NCBI GenBank assembly: GCA_024195265.1
Contig: JAJLRJ010000006.1
Location: forward strand, 17,471,641-17,535,640
Source of the DNA: Dendrophyllia cribrosa
Lineage: Eukaryota; Cnidaria; Anthozoa; Scleractinia; Dendrophylliidae
Reading direction: 5' to 3'
DNA: 64,000 bases
Part shown: positions 25,430 to 33,063 of the stretch, piece after piece
Position numbering within the stretch: the stretch's first letter is position 1
How the letters are laid out: every line of letters begins with the position of its first letter
Notes under the pieces: model-generated
The model's input: the letters and a program-made list of their open reading frames with translations, nothing else
Told to the model about the DNA's origin: nothing
Database searches by the model: none
Program-made: the position numbers and the translations under genes

Positions 25430-28400
25430 CTTTATCAAAAGATAGAACCAGCTGCTCTAAGGCATTAATTTAAATGGTCACACTTTAGGATTTCATCCAC
25501 AGAATCAAAAGTTAGAACCACTTTGCACTGAGTATAATAAACAGCACCACAAAAATGTACTACTTTGTGGCTATCATTTGAATGATCACAGTTAAGAATT
25601 TTATCCACAGACTCAAAAGTTAGAGCCGCCTTCGCAGTAACAACACCACAGAAAATTATTGCCCCGAGGCATTCCTTCGAATAGTAAGTAAGTAAGAACT
25701 TTATTTAAGTGTCAATTTGTTTAGCCCATATGGACCAATTGGGGACACTACAATAATTATGATACAAGTTATCTTTATGATTTGATCCACATATTAAAAG
25801 CCCTGGTTAAACATCCCATGATAGTCGATATACAGCTGTTTCGAGAAAGGTTGTCGGAAGAAAGCGCAAAAGTGCACGCGACAATCCAGAAAGGTATTGT
25901 GGGTAGTCATCCACGCTATATCCTAAAAACTCATTTATTCCAATGGTCCGCCATTTGAGATCGTCCCTGTACGGACGAGGCATCGCGGGTTTCATGTGTT
26001 TATTTGACTTATTAAAATTCATTGATCATATCCCGTATTATTTTTCGGGATTGTCGCGTGCACTTTTGCGCTTTTTTCCGACAACCTTTCTTGAAACAGC
26101 TGTATATGATAGTTGGGGTGACAGTTGATCCCAAACCATCATCAACTATCGTTGACTATCATGCTACCGTACAAACGGTACGTTGCGCATGACAGTTGAT
26201 GATAGTTGGTCAAACGTCACGTGAGCAGTCCACCAGTGACTTCTGGTTTCACTCTCCACTACTATTGTACGACAAATAAACATCTTTTTGACTCGATTTA
26301 TTTCTTTGTTTTCGGGCCTCGACAGCTGAGACTGTTGACTTTTTGCGACCATTTTTGTAAAGCTGCAGCTGAGTCCGCTACTCTAATATAGGTGGCAACG
26401 GCTGACCGACAAACTATCATGAACTGTCGTGCGCATGGTCAAGTGATCAAAACTATCATCGACTATCATGAGAGTTTTGAACATGTTCAAAGTAAACGAT
26501 AGTGCGTGATAGTCGATGATAGTGCTTGATAGTTGGTAGTCAAACGAGAGCGCGAGTTTCAACTATTTGAAAAGGGCTTAAAAGTTATTACTCCTTCACA
26601 ACTTATGCCTGCGACATGTTTATCTTCACCAGTCACTCTTAAATTTGAGCTTGCGTCGCCTGTGAAAACCAGGCATTACAATACCTTGCATGGGCAACTT
26701 GTTTTTACTAGCCTACATACTGCACTAGTTTGGCGACCGCCTAATACTAATCTCCATAGGAGTGTTTTCCTGTTCCGAAACTGACAAACAACTGGGATAG
26801 AAAAGTCCGCTATGGTGTGTTAAAATTTGTCTTCAAAACTTCACTGAATCAACATACCGGCAAATTTTAAAACATCTCCTCCATGCTTTACGATATCTGA
26901 AAAGAGAAGCATTAAAAAGTTATTAAAAACGTAAAATCATGCTGGTATGAGGAGTTTAAACCGCCAGGCCTCAACGTCCTTCAGGCAGCGTTCCCTGGGA
27001 TAAAAGCTAAAGGCGTTCAGATTGTTCAAACTAAGGGCGTTTACCAGCCGGAAGGGCCAATTCGTAAATAGTATGCCATTGTTTTTCAGAAATGACCGGC
27101 CATACCAATTATTTCAAATATAAAATGCATCATTTTGATAGACTTGTTGCACCAGGTTCTGCAATTAAAAGCGTATTACGTAATTAACAAGGAGTAAGTT
27201 TTTAAAATTTACTTTATTTTGAGGGTGTTTTTTTATTTTTTAAAAACATACCAAAAAATTTTAAGCTCCTAAATTTTAAGATAAATTTTTTAAGCTAAAA
27301 ATTTTAAGAAAATTCAAGTTAAGCTCTTAAAAATATTACTAAAAAATATTACTAAAAAATAGGTGGTAAACAATGTGGTTATACACTTGAGCGTGGGAGC
27401 CGATAGTACGATACGACCACTGAGATAGCTCATAGGTTTATATCATATGTATTGTCTCCATAAGGAATCATTTGTACCATAAGGTACCAATGTGGTACCG
27501 TATGATACCATTTGATACGTACACTCACTGAATTGGTATTCCGCATAGTGGCAGTTGATGTACTCATCGATGGTCGAAGACAATAAGAAATGCCCGACCT
27601 CAAAAGAAGGAATAACTTGCAGACCTAACGTTTATTCGGGGTCTGGCGTGCGTTTCTCGAAATTCCCGAAGACTTTTCGGGCACGAAAGCTATTTTTTAA
27701 ATGTAGTTTCTAACGAAAGGCATTTAAGTTTTTAGCCCACAAATCAGCTAAAGTTGTGTAGTAAACGTAAGATTTTATTGCCTAGCTTTCAAAATCAACG
27801 TAAAACCGAATCTTTATTGGTAAACATTCTGCACGTAACACAGCTTTTCGGGTCTGAAACGTTTTCGGGACTTTCGAGAAACGCACGCCTGGCGTGTTAT
27901 CGATAAAATACCGTATGTACGGCTGTTAATAAGCCCTTCCAAGCAAAATGTTGCATCGTGGGTATCGGAGACAGACATCACGAAAATTCAATTGTTTCAT
28001 CGGGAATTCAAGGTTAGAAATTGCTCTTCTGTTTTTCAGTGTTTCAAGACTTGTTTTTAAAGCCCAAGTTAAGAAACATGTTCAAAGTTGACGATGTTGA
28101 GATTTAGGGGATACAATTTTGAAACTGAAGATGGAAATAATTTTTCTTTTCATCGTACGATCGTCTGTAATTTTACGGCGAACACCGTATTAAAATTTGA
28201 GGCGACGTATCGTGTTTTACAAACCTACTGGGATATCTGGCATCTTTTAGTTTTTCTTCCAGGACAACTTTGAGACAATATCTTGAATTTCCCAGCGAAA
28301 AAAGGCACCGTTTCGGAAACGAAAGCAGCGCGCTGATCCAAACCTCAACAATTGGAATTCACTTAAAATCCGGCCTCGTTTGTCCCCAATACCCATGCTG

Positions 28401-31400
28401 CGACATTTGGCTTGAAAGGGCTTATTCTAAATAGTGTTGTGACCAATCCAAATCCCCAGCGCAGCTAACACATGTACGCATAACGGACCTTAACTTTTTC
28501 TATTACCTACCCTCCACAATCTTTCCCAGGTACGTGTTCAATGTGGTTGTGAGTTTATCTGTCCCACAAGATTCCTCTGAAGCTTTCAAAGCATATGTCT
28601 CGCAAAGAGAGGTGAAGCCTGAAAACAATTAGATTTTCTTTTCGTTGCTATTAAAGTATAAAGGGAAATTGCGCACTTAAATGATGCTACGGTAAGAGAG
28701 GTAAAGAAAACTGTCCTTCTTACAGAGGCGAGAAATGTTCAGTTCCACAAAAGAACTGGTATTAAGACCAGAGCGATAGAGTAGTCGTGAATAGACCATT
28801 TTCGTATTCTCGGTATTGAACTGGTACTAGCTTGCAGTCGAGGCTCATGCGGGGGAATATTTTCACATGCAAATATTTTTAATGATATTCCCCCGCTTTA
28901 GCCTCCATTGCAAGCTAGTACCAGTTCAATACCGAGAATACGAAAATGGTCTATTGACTTAATGTGAAACTCTCATGCTTGCGCTGTTGTGTGATTCGAT
29001 ATGCTCTCAAACAATTCATATCCACGTCATCTCTCAAAGATTACAAATCCGCTTATTTCGTTTGACCAAAAACTCTTATGAACACTCGTAACTTCTTAAA
29101 GAGTTCCTACTCTTTTCAACCCTTGTGGACGTTCATTCTCTCAGCTTCTAGTTAATTACGCTAAATGGGAACATATTGGTTAATTTCTACGCTAGAAAAT
29201 GGACAAGTCAGTCGTCCGATGATTTATTCCACGTTAATTCGTCTTAATACGAATTCTAGATGGCGTTTAACTCCTGTTGTGTTGGCTACTTTTATTTCTA
29301 CAAACTACCACCTCCCCTGCTAAGTCGTGTTTTGGATTACTTATCCATTCAGACTAAAAAAATCGGACTCGAAAAATCGTCTCAATTAACATACAAAGTG
29401 ACAAACAAAATCAGACGACTTTTATGTCAAAAATCGTGTCCGTTCCTTTCTCACACTAAAACGACTGCTGGTTCATCTGAGACGACTTGTTCGTCCAAAA
29501 ACGTTGTCCCTTATCGCGTGTAAAAACGATCATTGATTCATGCTACATTTAGACTATCGTCAATCCTTTTTTTATTATGCGGTTGTGATATCATTTTACC
29601 CCATAAGGAAATTAGAGAACACGCAAAATATCCGAGCGTATTACACAGTAGATTGTATTACATAGTAGATTGTCGTGTAACCTGCGTGGCAGGCGTGGGA
29701 AGGCGGAGAATTCAGGCGCGCGCGCCCTTCGCGTTCTCTTGCGCCTGAATTCTCCCCATTCCCCACGCAGGCTAACCTGAAATATCAGCAAACTTACCTG
29801 AAATATCAGCAAACATACACACGCCCGCCACGTGATTGACACGTGGCATGGACGTTTTATGGTCACAGTTAATCACTACATCCGGAACATGTGTCAGCAA
29901 CTGACGTAATGCACTTGAGTCCCCAGACTCCTGGTCACTGCTCGGCGGAACTGAAACATATATTATTTATAATATTCATTAATGATTCAATAAATATAAT
30001 GACCCTGATTCAAAACAGCTATAGACCCTTTTAATAATTACCACGATGCATCATTTTCCGCTAATGACGTCAAACATATTCTTTTGAATTGCAAGAGAAT
30101 TCAAAAGAATATGTTTGACGTCATTAGCGGAAAATGATGCATCGTGGTATTTTTTTAAAAGTGTCTATACTGTATCACTGCCGGATACAGTTAACAAATT
30201 GGAATGCTAATAGGCTTAATCGTCTTTGTTCTTTGATAAGTAAAATAATGCGGCTCGCCATTCTCGCCACTGTAAATATCTATACAGTTCTGTCGCTCTA
30301 TTACTTATTATAAAATGCTTAAGGAAATGCTTACGGAAATGTCGCTCTATTACTTATTATAAAATGCTTAAGGAAATGCGCGCGCTATGATTGGTTAAAC
30401 CGAGTTCATTACAACTCGATAAAGCACGCGCGTGACGTAAGGTTCATTGTAACCGTTTCTATTTTACAAAAGAAGTAAAAACTTTTTCATCGTGCATTGT
30501 TGAGTTACATAAGCACTTGGGAATTTGTAGAACACTCGAGAAGTGCGAGAAGCACTCAACTTCGGCTCGTGCTTCTCTGCACTTCTCTCGTGTTCTTAAA
30601 AATTCCCTCGTGCTTATATAACTCAACAAAGCACTCGGCGCGTTTTCTATTTCTTTAATACACTCAGTCTCCTCCACATAAACCTGCAGTGCATCGTGGA
30701 ACTTTTATTCAATACAACAAGATCAACGTGAGTTAACGTGCTTGTCTTATTTCGGAAGTTCGTGGTAAGGAAAACAAATTTGATTTCTTTATGTCTCCGC
30801 ACTTGTATTACTTTTTTTGAACAATGACCAGACGCGTGTTATGTTAAATATAACTACCATTATATACTGAAAGCAGTCAGACTGTCAAGAGATATAAACT
30901 TATTTCAAATTTGAGGTCGCGCGCTATAAAATTAATACAGCTAACTCCCAAAAACGTTAAAATTGTTATGTTAGGTCCAAATGAAGTGCATGTATAAGGG
31001 CGCTTACCATTTGTCAGAACTGGCCGGCCAGACCGGTCCGTTTGTAACTAGAATGCATCTTTTCGAAGACTTGTTCCTACAAGTCCATCAAAAGGGTGCA
31101 TACTATTTCCAAATTTACCAGTCTGGCCGACCAGTGCTGACAAATAATGGAATAATATTTAGCAATTGAGCGGTCCGGCCGGCCAGTTTTGACAAATGGT
31201 AAGCGCCCTAAGTTATTGCGTGAGACTAGAACTTTCTCCAGCACTTTAAGTCCTATCTGTTATCACTGATGAGGTGTCCGCAATTAAGGCGGGAGCTGAT
31301 CCTGTCCCATAATTTACCTACCCTGTCTACAAGGGATCTGAACCCTGACGGGAATTGTCAAGGCTTAAATGTTTTTTTACCGTGACGGCTGAGCTAGTGT

Positions 31401-32042
31401 CAGTTGGCGATGCGGTCACGAGATAGATTGTAAATTCAACATAGATCCAAAATAGATTTAAACCATGAGATTCTTTTTTACTTAGTTTGGTTATTTTTTT
31501 TAACACTTAGTCAATCTTAACAAGTAAAAATGATTACAAACACCACATGCAGTCATTACCGTAAGTTGGTAATCAATCCCCTTTTTTTAACCCAAATGAT
31601 TTGTTTTCTTGTCTCATGAAATTACATTGCAATAAAACAAGTCTTATTTCGAGTAGGAAAAAAATGCCCTTGCCGAACGGTTAATTACACCTTTGTCTGT
31701 GTTCAATACTGCTTATTTATACATTCAAAGCTGACGGCTTTTTTAAACATTTATGCACCGAATGCAGTTTTCTCCAAAAGTATTCAGTCCTGTTTTCATA
31801 CAATACCAAGAAGTACTTTCCCACTTTTCCGATAAAACAGCACAGTGAGAACTCGATGATATTAAAAAACAAAACAGTTCAAGTGTATTTAACAGCTATC
31901 CGCTACAGTTTTGAAAGCGACACGCAAAACCACAAGGAAACAAATTGTAACATTAAAAGATTTGGTGGTTTTCAATTTGACAAGCTTTCAACTGACCTGG
32001 ATTCCTTGGTAGAGGTAGTGTCTGCAATCGGTCACTGCTCAT
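2406..32042 (-). CDS. ADCY10: Soluble adenylyl cyclase (ADCY10-like), 3' end outside window
   Basis: Converts ATP to cAMP; the sAC family is bicarbonate- and calcium-stimulated and soluble. Exons in gene order (all minus strand): 32042-31997, 29950-29798, 28618-28511, 26896-26858, 25277-24922, 23857-23569, 23103-23018, 22705-22552, 22221-22190, 21495-21377, 19848-19772, 17909-17720, 17438-17398, 16792-16624, 15490-15298, 4746-4660, 4366-4165, 3743-2406. Every junction has AG/GT ends and the phases join into one open frame of 3679 nt (1226 codons plus 1 nt). Domain order matches the family: cyclase C1, cyclase C2, P-loop ATPase, then a helical region. Human sAC is about 1610 residues, so roughly the last third is missing. 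The donor after 2406 (GCG then GTAAGT) shows that further exons lie to the left. The introns are full of transposons. Confidence 0.96.
3764..3920. repeat. Short tandem duplications in sAC intron
   Basis: Two local duplications: a near-repeat of TCAGTATTGCGAT at about 3771-3800, and a perfect pair of GCTTTGCGTTTTCCCGTGCG at 3868-3912. They lie just upstream of the acceptor of sAC exon 18 and do not overlap coding sequence. Confidence 0.7.
4165..17438 (-). CDS. ADCY10: sAC P-loop ATPase region (exons 13-17)
   Basis: A 41-nt exon (17438-17398, EVEEEEYEYPIL) leads into 16792-16624, which has the Walker A motif GEGGIGKTR at residues about 597-605. Exon 15490-15298 follows, then 4746-4660 after a 10.5 kb intron, then 4366-4165 with the Walker B-like CLFTVDNAQFID and the downstream LVLALRPF. 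This is the STAND/NTPase-like module that follows the cyclase domains in sAC. Its role in the family is not well established. The large intron between 15298 and 4746 carries nested mobile elements described separately. Confidence 0.93.
4478..4617. repeat. Three tandem copies of a ~50-bp unit in sAC intron
   Basis: Unit begins CAGCTCAGATGGATCAGATGG and ends CTGCGGTATA. The third copy (about 4577-4617) is diverged. It sits between the exons at 4165-4366 and 4660-4746. The open frame across it on the minus strand is a by-product of the repeat. Confidence 0.75.
5541..5661 (+). pseudogene. 5' part of interrupted transposon-type ORF
   Basis: Open frame beginning after an acceptor-like GAGCACAG, encoding KKQFSEGKLQNEDQISDFS and, at its end, EHLKHL. 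It is cut by the 3.4 kb inverted-repeat element at 5662. Joining across the TTAC duplication continues the same frame at 9047 with QFTKQLRSKSTKSER. The protein family is not recognised with certainty. The layout resembles uncharacterised ORFs common in cnidarian transposons. Confidence 0.6.
5662..9042. mobile_element. 3.4 kb long-inverted-repeat element with TTAC duplication
   Basis: Two arms of about 1.08 kb (5662 to ~6750, and ~7970 to 9042) are inverted copies, diverged by substitutions and small indels. Ends are GAGCAAATCCGTGCAA and GAGCAGATCCGTGCAA. The element is flanked by TTAC (5658-5661 and 9043-9046), and removing it plus one TTAC restores the surrounding ORF. The ~1.2 kb centre shows no transposase ORF, so the element is probably non-autonomous. 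A 4-bp duplication fits several superfamilies (for example Sola, Chapaev/CMC, Ginger). Small ORFs inside the arms, on both strands, are by-products. Confidence 0.85.
6881..6931. mobile_element. 51-bp perfect hairpin with 9-bp target duplication
   Basis: TAGCCTCCCACGCAGTCGTT and its inverted copy flank a short loop. The direct repeat CTCCCAATG lies on both sides (6872-6880 and 6932-6940). This is a minimal palindromic MITE sitting in the centre of the 3.4 kb element, so it inserted later. The 9-bp duplication is Mutator-like. Confidence 0.8.
9043..9478 (+). pseudogene. 3' part of interrupted transposon-type ORF, frameshifted
   Basis: Continues the frame broken at 5661: QFTKQL..., then FEDYNWAQLM. 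A frameshift near 9141 leads to LNTLYVFELDKYLQKYNLPW, and a second near 9218 leads to an acidic Ser/Asp/Glu tail with SDSDSSGSESDSESDDSG, ending at TAG/TGA around 9478. The LYVFELDKYL segment resembles a SAP-like helix pair used for DNA binding, but this is only a motif impression. With two frameshifts and a large insertion it cannot encode the intact protein. Confidence 0.55.
9800..10010. repeat. Retroelement-tail-like AT-rich sequence and (TA)n
   Basis: ATTAAACTTTATTTAGACAC followed by AT-rich sequence and a TA dinucleotide run at about 9865-9886. The AACTTTATTTA motif in this orientation resembles the reversed 3' end (AAATAAAGTT) of LINE/SINE copies seen at 14448 and 25686. No coding region remains. 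Confidence 0.35.
10935..11015. repeat. Tandem pair of a ~37-bp unit
   Basis: CTTCCGTTGTTTTGGTGGCG followed by TTACTTATAACGCCATTA, repeated twice. Each unit includes a small GGCGTTA/TAACGCC hairpin. Preceded by GTGACGGTGTGACTGTGTGAC. Confidence 0.7.
11265..12480. repeat. 67-bp minisatellite, interrupted
   Basis: Unit about 67 bp, itself two half-units: GTGGGACTAAACTGTTAACC (then CACAAAACAAA) and GCGGGGCAGAACTGTTAACC (then CGCAAAATTAAATGAT). About five units lie at 11265-11604 and three to four at 12254-12480. The array is split by the TTAA-flanked element at 11605-12253. Small minus-strand ORFs here are repeat artefacts. Confidence 0.85.
11605..12253. mobile_element. 649-bp non-autonomous element with TTAA duplication
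   Basis: Ends GGACGTTCGCGC on both sides (inverted), flanked by TTAA at 11601-11604 and 12254-12257. The intact neighbouring minisatellite units read AAAATTAAATGATG at the same place, so the empty site is known and the duplication is exactly TTAA. That fits piggyBac or Kolobok. The interior has GGTGACCCC(C/T)... motifs in both orientations and no transposase ORF. Confidence 0.88.
12481..12960. other. Unassigned repeat-rich stretch with poly-C
   Basis: Between two minisatellites. Contains a poly-C/G run at about 12731-12768 and no credible exon. Minus-strand ORFs at 12493-12895 run through the homopolymer and are not supported. It may belong with the flanking minisatellites to one larger mobile element. 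Confidence 0.4.
13030..13490. repeat. ~65-70-bp minisatellite, about 7 units
   Basis: Unit contains AACAAATATCAAATTTATAA, CAGCCCGCAAAACGCC and AAAGGGCGAAACGTTCAAAG. Some units carry a 4-bp insertion (CCCAATGAAAGGG versus CCCAAAGGG). Both strands give long repetitive ORFs without biological support. Confidence 0.85.
13569..13829 (-). CDS. Doubtful exon-like ORF with upstream TATA-like motif
   Basis: Minus-strand open frame encoding LQKSQFTFNDLAKNEKPS, a Pro/Gln-rich part with QAQAVLPNAPPQND, and tandem AAQGTAQGEAQGAA, ending at a donor-like CTTGAG then GTTTGCC. A TATA-like CGTATATAAGG lies upstream (about 13878 on the minus strand). There is no in-frame ATG, so a start is not assigned. It adjoins the minisatellites and could be the first exon of a mobile element's gene. 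Not recognised. Confidence 0.25.
14254..14327. mobile_element. 74-bp foldback, TTAAAGGCCCATGTTCACCC ends
   Basis: Near-perfect inverted repeats at both ends. A longer member with related ends (TTTAAAGGCCC...TTCACCCA) lies at 43305-43493 in an FH intron. Non-coding. Confidence 0.75.
14448..14546 (+). repeat. Retroelement 3'-tail-like repeat, copy 1
   Basis: Contains CCAATTAGTCCATATGGGC and ends ACACTTAAATAAAGTTCTTA. The same sequence occurs inverted at 25686-25775. The AAATAAAG end followed by a short A/T tail is typical of LINE or SINE 3' ends. Family not identified. Confidence 0.6.
14632..14804. mobile_element. 173-bp palindromic MITE
   Basis: TAGGCCATTTCCGAGTTGC... and its inverse ...AAATGGCCTA, with arms of about 75 bp containing TTTTTGTCTCGTTATCA and GTGCACAACCTTTCAT. 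The ends TA...TA could be a TA target duplication. Inserted between the outer arms of the 14100-15240 element. Confidence 0.8.
17720..23857 (-). CDS. ADCY10: sAC linker and cyclase homology domain C2 (exons 6-12)
   Basis: The 289-nt exon at 23857-23569 and the exon at 23103-23018 form the C1-C2 linker. C2 follows: QVSVLFINMV, then a 32-nt micro-exon (22221-22190) encoding NLNKVFSFDK, GCTFIVIFGLPGDK, GRAFCGVVGHRDRHEYT and VIGRKVNMAARL. Residues matching those of human sAC that contact ATP are all present: Lys421 (human 334), Thr486 (405), Asn493 (412) and Arg497 (416). Because both C1 metal aspartates are also present, the encoded cyclase should be catalytically competent. Confidence 0.95.
18751..19540. 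mobile_element. 790-bp PIF/Harbinger-like deletion derivative
   Basis: Terminal inverted repeats CCCGGTTTACACGACAAGCG, flanked by TAA (18748-18750 and 19541-19543). Repeated subterminal GGGCAC(G/C)G and GGGTGCC motifs lie in both orientations near each end. It contains a plus-strand ORF with a Myb/SANT-like start and a minus-strand ORF remnant. TAA duplication plus a Myb-like protein is the PIF/Harbinger arrangement. No full transposase is present. Confidence 0.85.
18986..19177 (+). pseudogene. Myb/SANT-like fragment of Harbinger protein
   Basis: Starts at AAGATGGCG and encodes MASSSTSKVTWSEEATKLL followed by IELFSEESIQLSLEASK, which looks like the first helices of a Myb/SANT-type DNA-binding domain. 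It then degenerates and ends at TAA after 63 codons. The rest of the domain and the protein is deleted. A minus-strand remnant (19274-19053; RKRRNTIFQEYIAEGENRSF) may be the other ORF of the parent element. Confidence 0.55.
20429..20957. repeat. Minisatellite: 23 copies of a 23-bp unit
   Basis: Unit AAGTATCGTATTGTAAGTAG + TGT. Exactly 23 units span 529 bp, differing almost only by CGTAT versus CATAT. Reading left to right the units are GGGGAGAGGAGGAAGGAAAGGAG (split: first 12 GGGGAGAGGAGG, last 11 AAGGAAAGGAG). Because 23 is not a multiple of 3, the minus-strand ORF over it repeats every 69 nt and is an artefact. Two A runs (20980-21003, 21025-21050) follow. Confidence 0.95.
21838..21873. repeat. 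(GAA)n(CAA)n microsatellite
   Basis: About six GAA/GAAGAA triplets followed by six CAA triplets, in an sAC intron. Confidence 0.9.
24227..24372. mobile_element. Foldback MITE with TAGACC ends
   Basis: TAGACCTTCCCCGCATTCC... and inverse ...AAGGTCTA, with arms containing CTCGAGGCT(G/T)GG(G/)TGGACAA. Same TAGACC/GGTCTA ends as the foldbacks at 28792, 30022 and 51981. Confidence 0.75.
24497..24661. repeat. (GTATT)n and (TTCTA)n pentanucleotide repeats
   Basis: GTATT repeats at 24497-24529 and a longer run of TTCTA with TTTTA variants at about 24575-24661. The TTCTA run lies directly at the 3' end of the tRNA-like sequence that follows (read on the minus strand as an AATAG tail). Confidence 0.85.
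24663..24790 (-). repeat. tRNA-derived SINE head
   Basis: On the minus strand: a box-A-like CAGCTCAAGTGGTTTGAGAG, then a box-B-like GGGTTTGACTCCCGTCGGGG. This is followed by a T-rich stretch and the AATAG pentanucleotide tail at 24575-24661. The order of tRNA-like head followed by a simple tail is that of a SINE. It is not a functional tRNA gene since no clover-leaf acceptor stem forms. Confidence 0.6.
24922..29950 (-). CDS. ADCY10: sAC cyclase homology domain C1 (exons 2-5)
   Basis: Residues about 40-235. The metal-binding loop is VCMFADISGFTSL with Asp64 (human Asp47). The second metal Asp is Asp117 in LKFAGDALLALW (human Asp99). Lys113, in the same motif, matches human Lys95, which is implicated in bicarbonate binding. 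The other human bicarbonate-site residue, Arg176, aligns to Asn196 here (AVDDVNAAEKW). Exon 2 (29950-29798) ends at a donor that is tandemly duplicated 21 bp further on. Exons are 29950-29798, 28618-28511, 26896-26858 and 25277-24922. Confidence 0.95.
25395..25660. repeat. Poly-C run and decayed ~110-bp tandem repeat
   Basis: 31-36 C, followed by two diverged units sharing ATCCACAGA(A/C)TCAAAAGTTAGA(A/G)CC and TGGTCACACTTTAGGA / TGATCACAGTTAAGAA. Confidence 0.6.
25686..25775 (-). repeat. Retroelement 3'-tail-like repeat, copy 2
   Basis: Inverted copy of 14448-14546 (AAGAACTTTATTTAAGTGTC ... GCCCATATGGACCAATTGGGG). Orientation is opposite to copy 1. Confidence 0.6.
25810..26560. mobile_element. 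Nested foldback elements with ATGATAGT motifs
   Basis: An inverted pair at 25816-25895 and 26035-26118 (ACAGCTGTTTCGAGAAAGG / AAAGTGCACGCGACAAT). Beside it, and continuing to about 26560, are many copies of ATGATAGTCGATGATAGT and its inverse, as in the intact element at 32509-33063. This looks like a decayed copy of that family with a second foldback inserted. Boundaries are approximate. Confidence 0.55.
27645..27889. mobile_element. ~245-bp MITE, GGCGTGCGTTTCTCGAAA ends
   Basis: Inverted ends GGCGTGCGTTTCTCGAAATT and GGCGTGCGTTTCTCGAAAGT. Inner CCCGAAGACTTTTCGGG-type palindromes. A related sequence (CCCGTTTCCTGAAAGTCCC ... GGTTCCGAAAAG) lies at about 43118-43530. Confidence 0.75.
28792..28953. 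mobile_element. Near-perfect palindromic MITE with TAGACC ends
   Basis: TAGACCATTTTCGTATTCTC... and its inverse, arms of more than 70 bp with few mismatches. Lies between sAC exons 2 and 3. Low divergence between arms suggests a recent insertion. Confidence 0.85.
29686..29773. mobile_element. Small foldback beside sAC exon 2
   Basis: CCTGCGTGGCAGGCGTGGG... with GGAGAATTCAGGCGC and inverse GCGCCTGAATTCTCC, ending CCCCACGCAGG. Its right end touches the duplicated splice donor of sAC exon 2. Confidence 0.65.
30022..30167. mobile_element. Near-perfect palindromic MITE with TAGACC-type ends
   Basis: Arms of about 65 bp: TAATTACCACGATGCATCAT and its inverse TGCATCGTGGTATT, meeting at ATTCTTTTGAATTGCAAGAG. 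Located in the sAC first intron. Confidence 0.85.
30288..30640. repeat. 47-bp tandem duplication and a foldback
   Basis: TGTCGCTCTATTACTTATTA followed by TAAAATGCTTAAGGAAATG occurs twice in tandem (about 30292-30378). At about 30488-30640 an imperfect palindrome follows, with TTGAGTTACATAAGCACTTG and inverse GTGCTTATATAACTCAACAA, and a core GAAGCACTCAACTTCGGCTC. The minus-strand ORF at 30459-30677 is a by-product. Confidence 0.65.
30998..31208. mobile_element. 211-bp MITE with TAA duplication (PIF/Harbinger-like)
   Basis: Ends GGGCGCTTACCATTTGTCAG and GGGCGCTTACCATTTGTCAA, continuing into (A/G)ACTGGCCGGCC, flanked by TAA on both sides. The GCGCTTACCATTTG core is shared with the ends of the 241-901 element. 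Confidence 0.85.
31997..32042 (-). CDS. ADCY10: sAC first coding exon
   Basis: 46-nt exon. ATG at 32042-32040 encodes MSSDRLQTLPLPRNP, then CAG and the donor GTCAGT. It joins in phase 1 to the exon at 29950 (completing a Val codon), giving a reading frame that runs straight into the C1 domain. The start is chosen because it is the only upstream ATG with a matching donor and phase. An AAAATGGCACC motif sits about 25 bp upstream on the minus strand and may be a promoter element. Transcript data could reveal additional 5' UTR exons. Confidence 0.8.
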
Positions 32043-32140
32043 CTCGAACAAAGCTTATACGGTCGGTGCCATTTTATCTCGTGTGAAGAGCCAGACACCT
32101 GAAGCGCAAGTGTTGGTAATGTTTTGTTAGTTTTGTTTGA
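32043..32140 (-). promoter_or_regulatory. Putative sAC 5' flank
   Basis: Sequence immediately upstream of the sAC start codon. On the minus strand it contains AAAATGGCACC about 25 bp before the ATG. The same AAAATGGC core, resembling a YY1 site, occurs at the DNAJC24, MRPS10 and FH starts in this window. No clear TATA box is seen. Assignment as promoter is inference. Confidence 0.3.
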
Positions 32141-32216
32141 CGTTAGCTGAGGTCATAAACCGTTACAGATGACGCACGCAAGCACGCGCACGAAATTCAG
32201 TGAGTGCGCGCGCAAA

Positions 32217-32345
32217 TAGGCTACTTTCGATATATTAAAATTCAACGTGATAGCGAGGCCTGGAAAACATGTTTATTCATTTCTTTTGTTTGTGTCCTCT
32301 TTGCCTCACTATCAAGTTGAATTTTAATACATCGAAAGTAGCCTA
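32217..32345. mobile_element. 129-bp palindromic MITE
   Basis: TAGGCTACTTTCGATATATT and inverse, arms about 50 bp, with AAATTCAACGTGATAGCGAGG. Ends in TA. Lies 175 bp upstream of the sAC start codon. Confidence 0.8.
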
Positions 32346-32508
32346 TTCACGGGCATACTTATCCAAAATCACTCGTGTCTTGTGCATATGTTGTGGTTCA
32401 ATTTTATCCTTGGTTCCTTGGCTGCGGTAATTAATTAGTTCATGCTTTAGCGTGCACTATCGAGTTATGGAGCACGTGGGAAGTTTGGAGAGCACGAAAG
32501 AAGCGTAA

Positions 32509-33063
32509 AGCCCCGGTCAAACGAAGCATGATAGTCGATGATAGTTAGTTTGATCCCAACTATCATCTACTATCATTGACTATCATGCTTGAGATCAAAC
32601 GGGCGCATGATAGTTGATGATAGTTGATGACAGTTGGTCAAAAGTGACGCGAGCAAAGTAGCGCGAGCTCCTTCTCAGTCACCTGCCGCGTTAAAAACAT
32701 AAGAGTTCTGTGAGCGAAAAAAAAGCGGCAGCTTGTTTTTTTTTAGAGTTATTGGAGGAATGTACTGATAATTTGATGGAGCATTGTTCAAAGGTAGGAG
32801 CCGAGACAAGAGAATGGATACGGAGAAGAAATGAGAACGACGAGAACTGGCCGAAAAACTATCATCGACTATCATGCGCCCGGTCAAACGAACAAAACTA
32901 TCATCAACTATCATGATGGTTTTGAACATGTTCAAAGTGCATGATAGTCGATGATAGCGCGTGATAGTTGATGATAGTTCGTGTTCAAACGGGATTGCGA
33001 GTTTGAACTATCATCAACTATCATCGACTATCATCGACTATCATGCACTGTTTGACCGGGGCT
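32509..33063. mobile_element. 555-bp element with TAA duplication and ATGATAGT arrays
   Basis: Ends AGCCCCGGTCAAAC both sides (inverted), flanked by TAA (32506-32508, 33064-33066). Near both ends are many copies of a 9-10 bp module, ATGATAGTCG or ATGATAGTTG, in both orientations. They resemble transposase-binding subterminal repeats. No transposase ORF. Same family as the decayed sequence at 26100-26560. Confidence 0.85.

Noticed and set aside
31262..31330. Hammerhead ribozyme suggested by CTGATGAGG
   Set aside because: No GAAA after a stem II could be found and flanking sequence does not pair as required.
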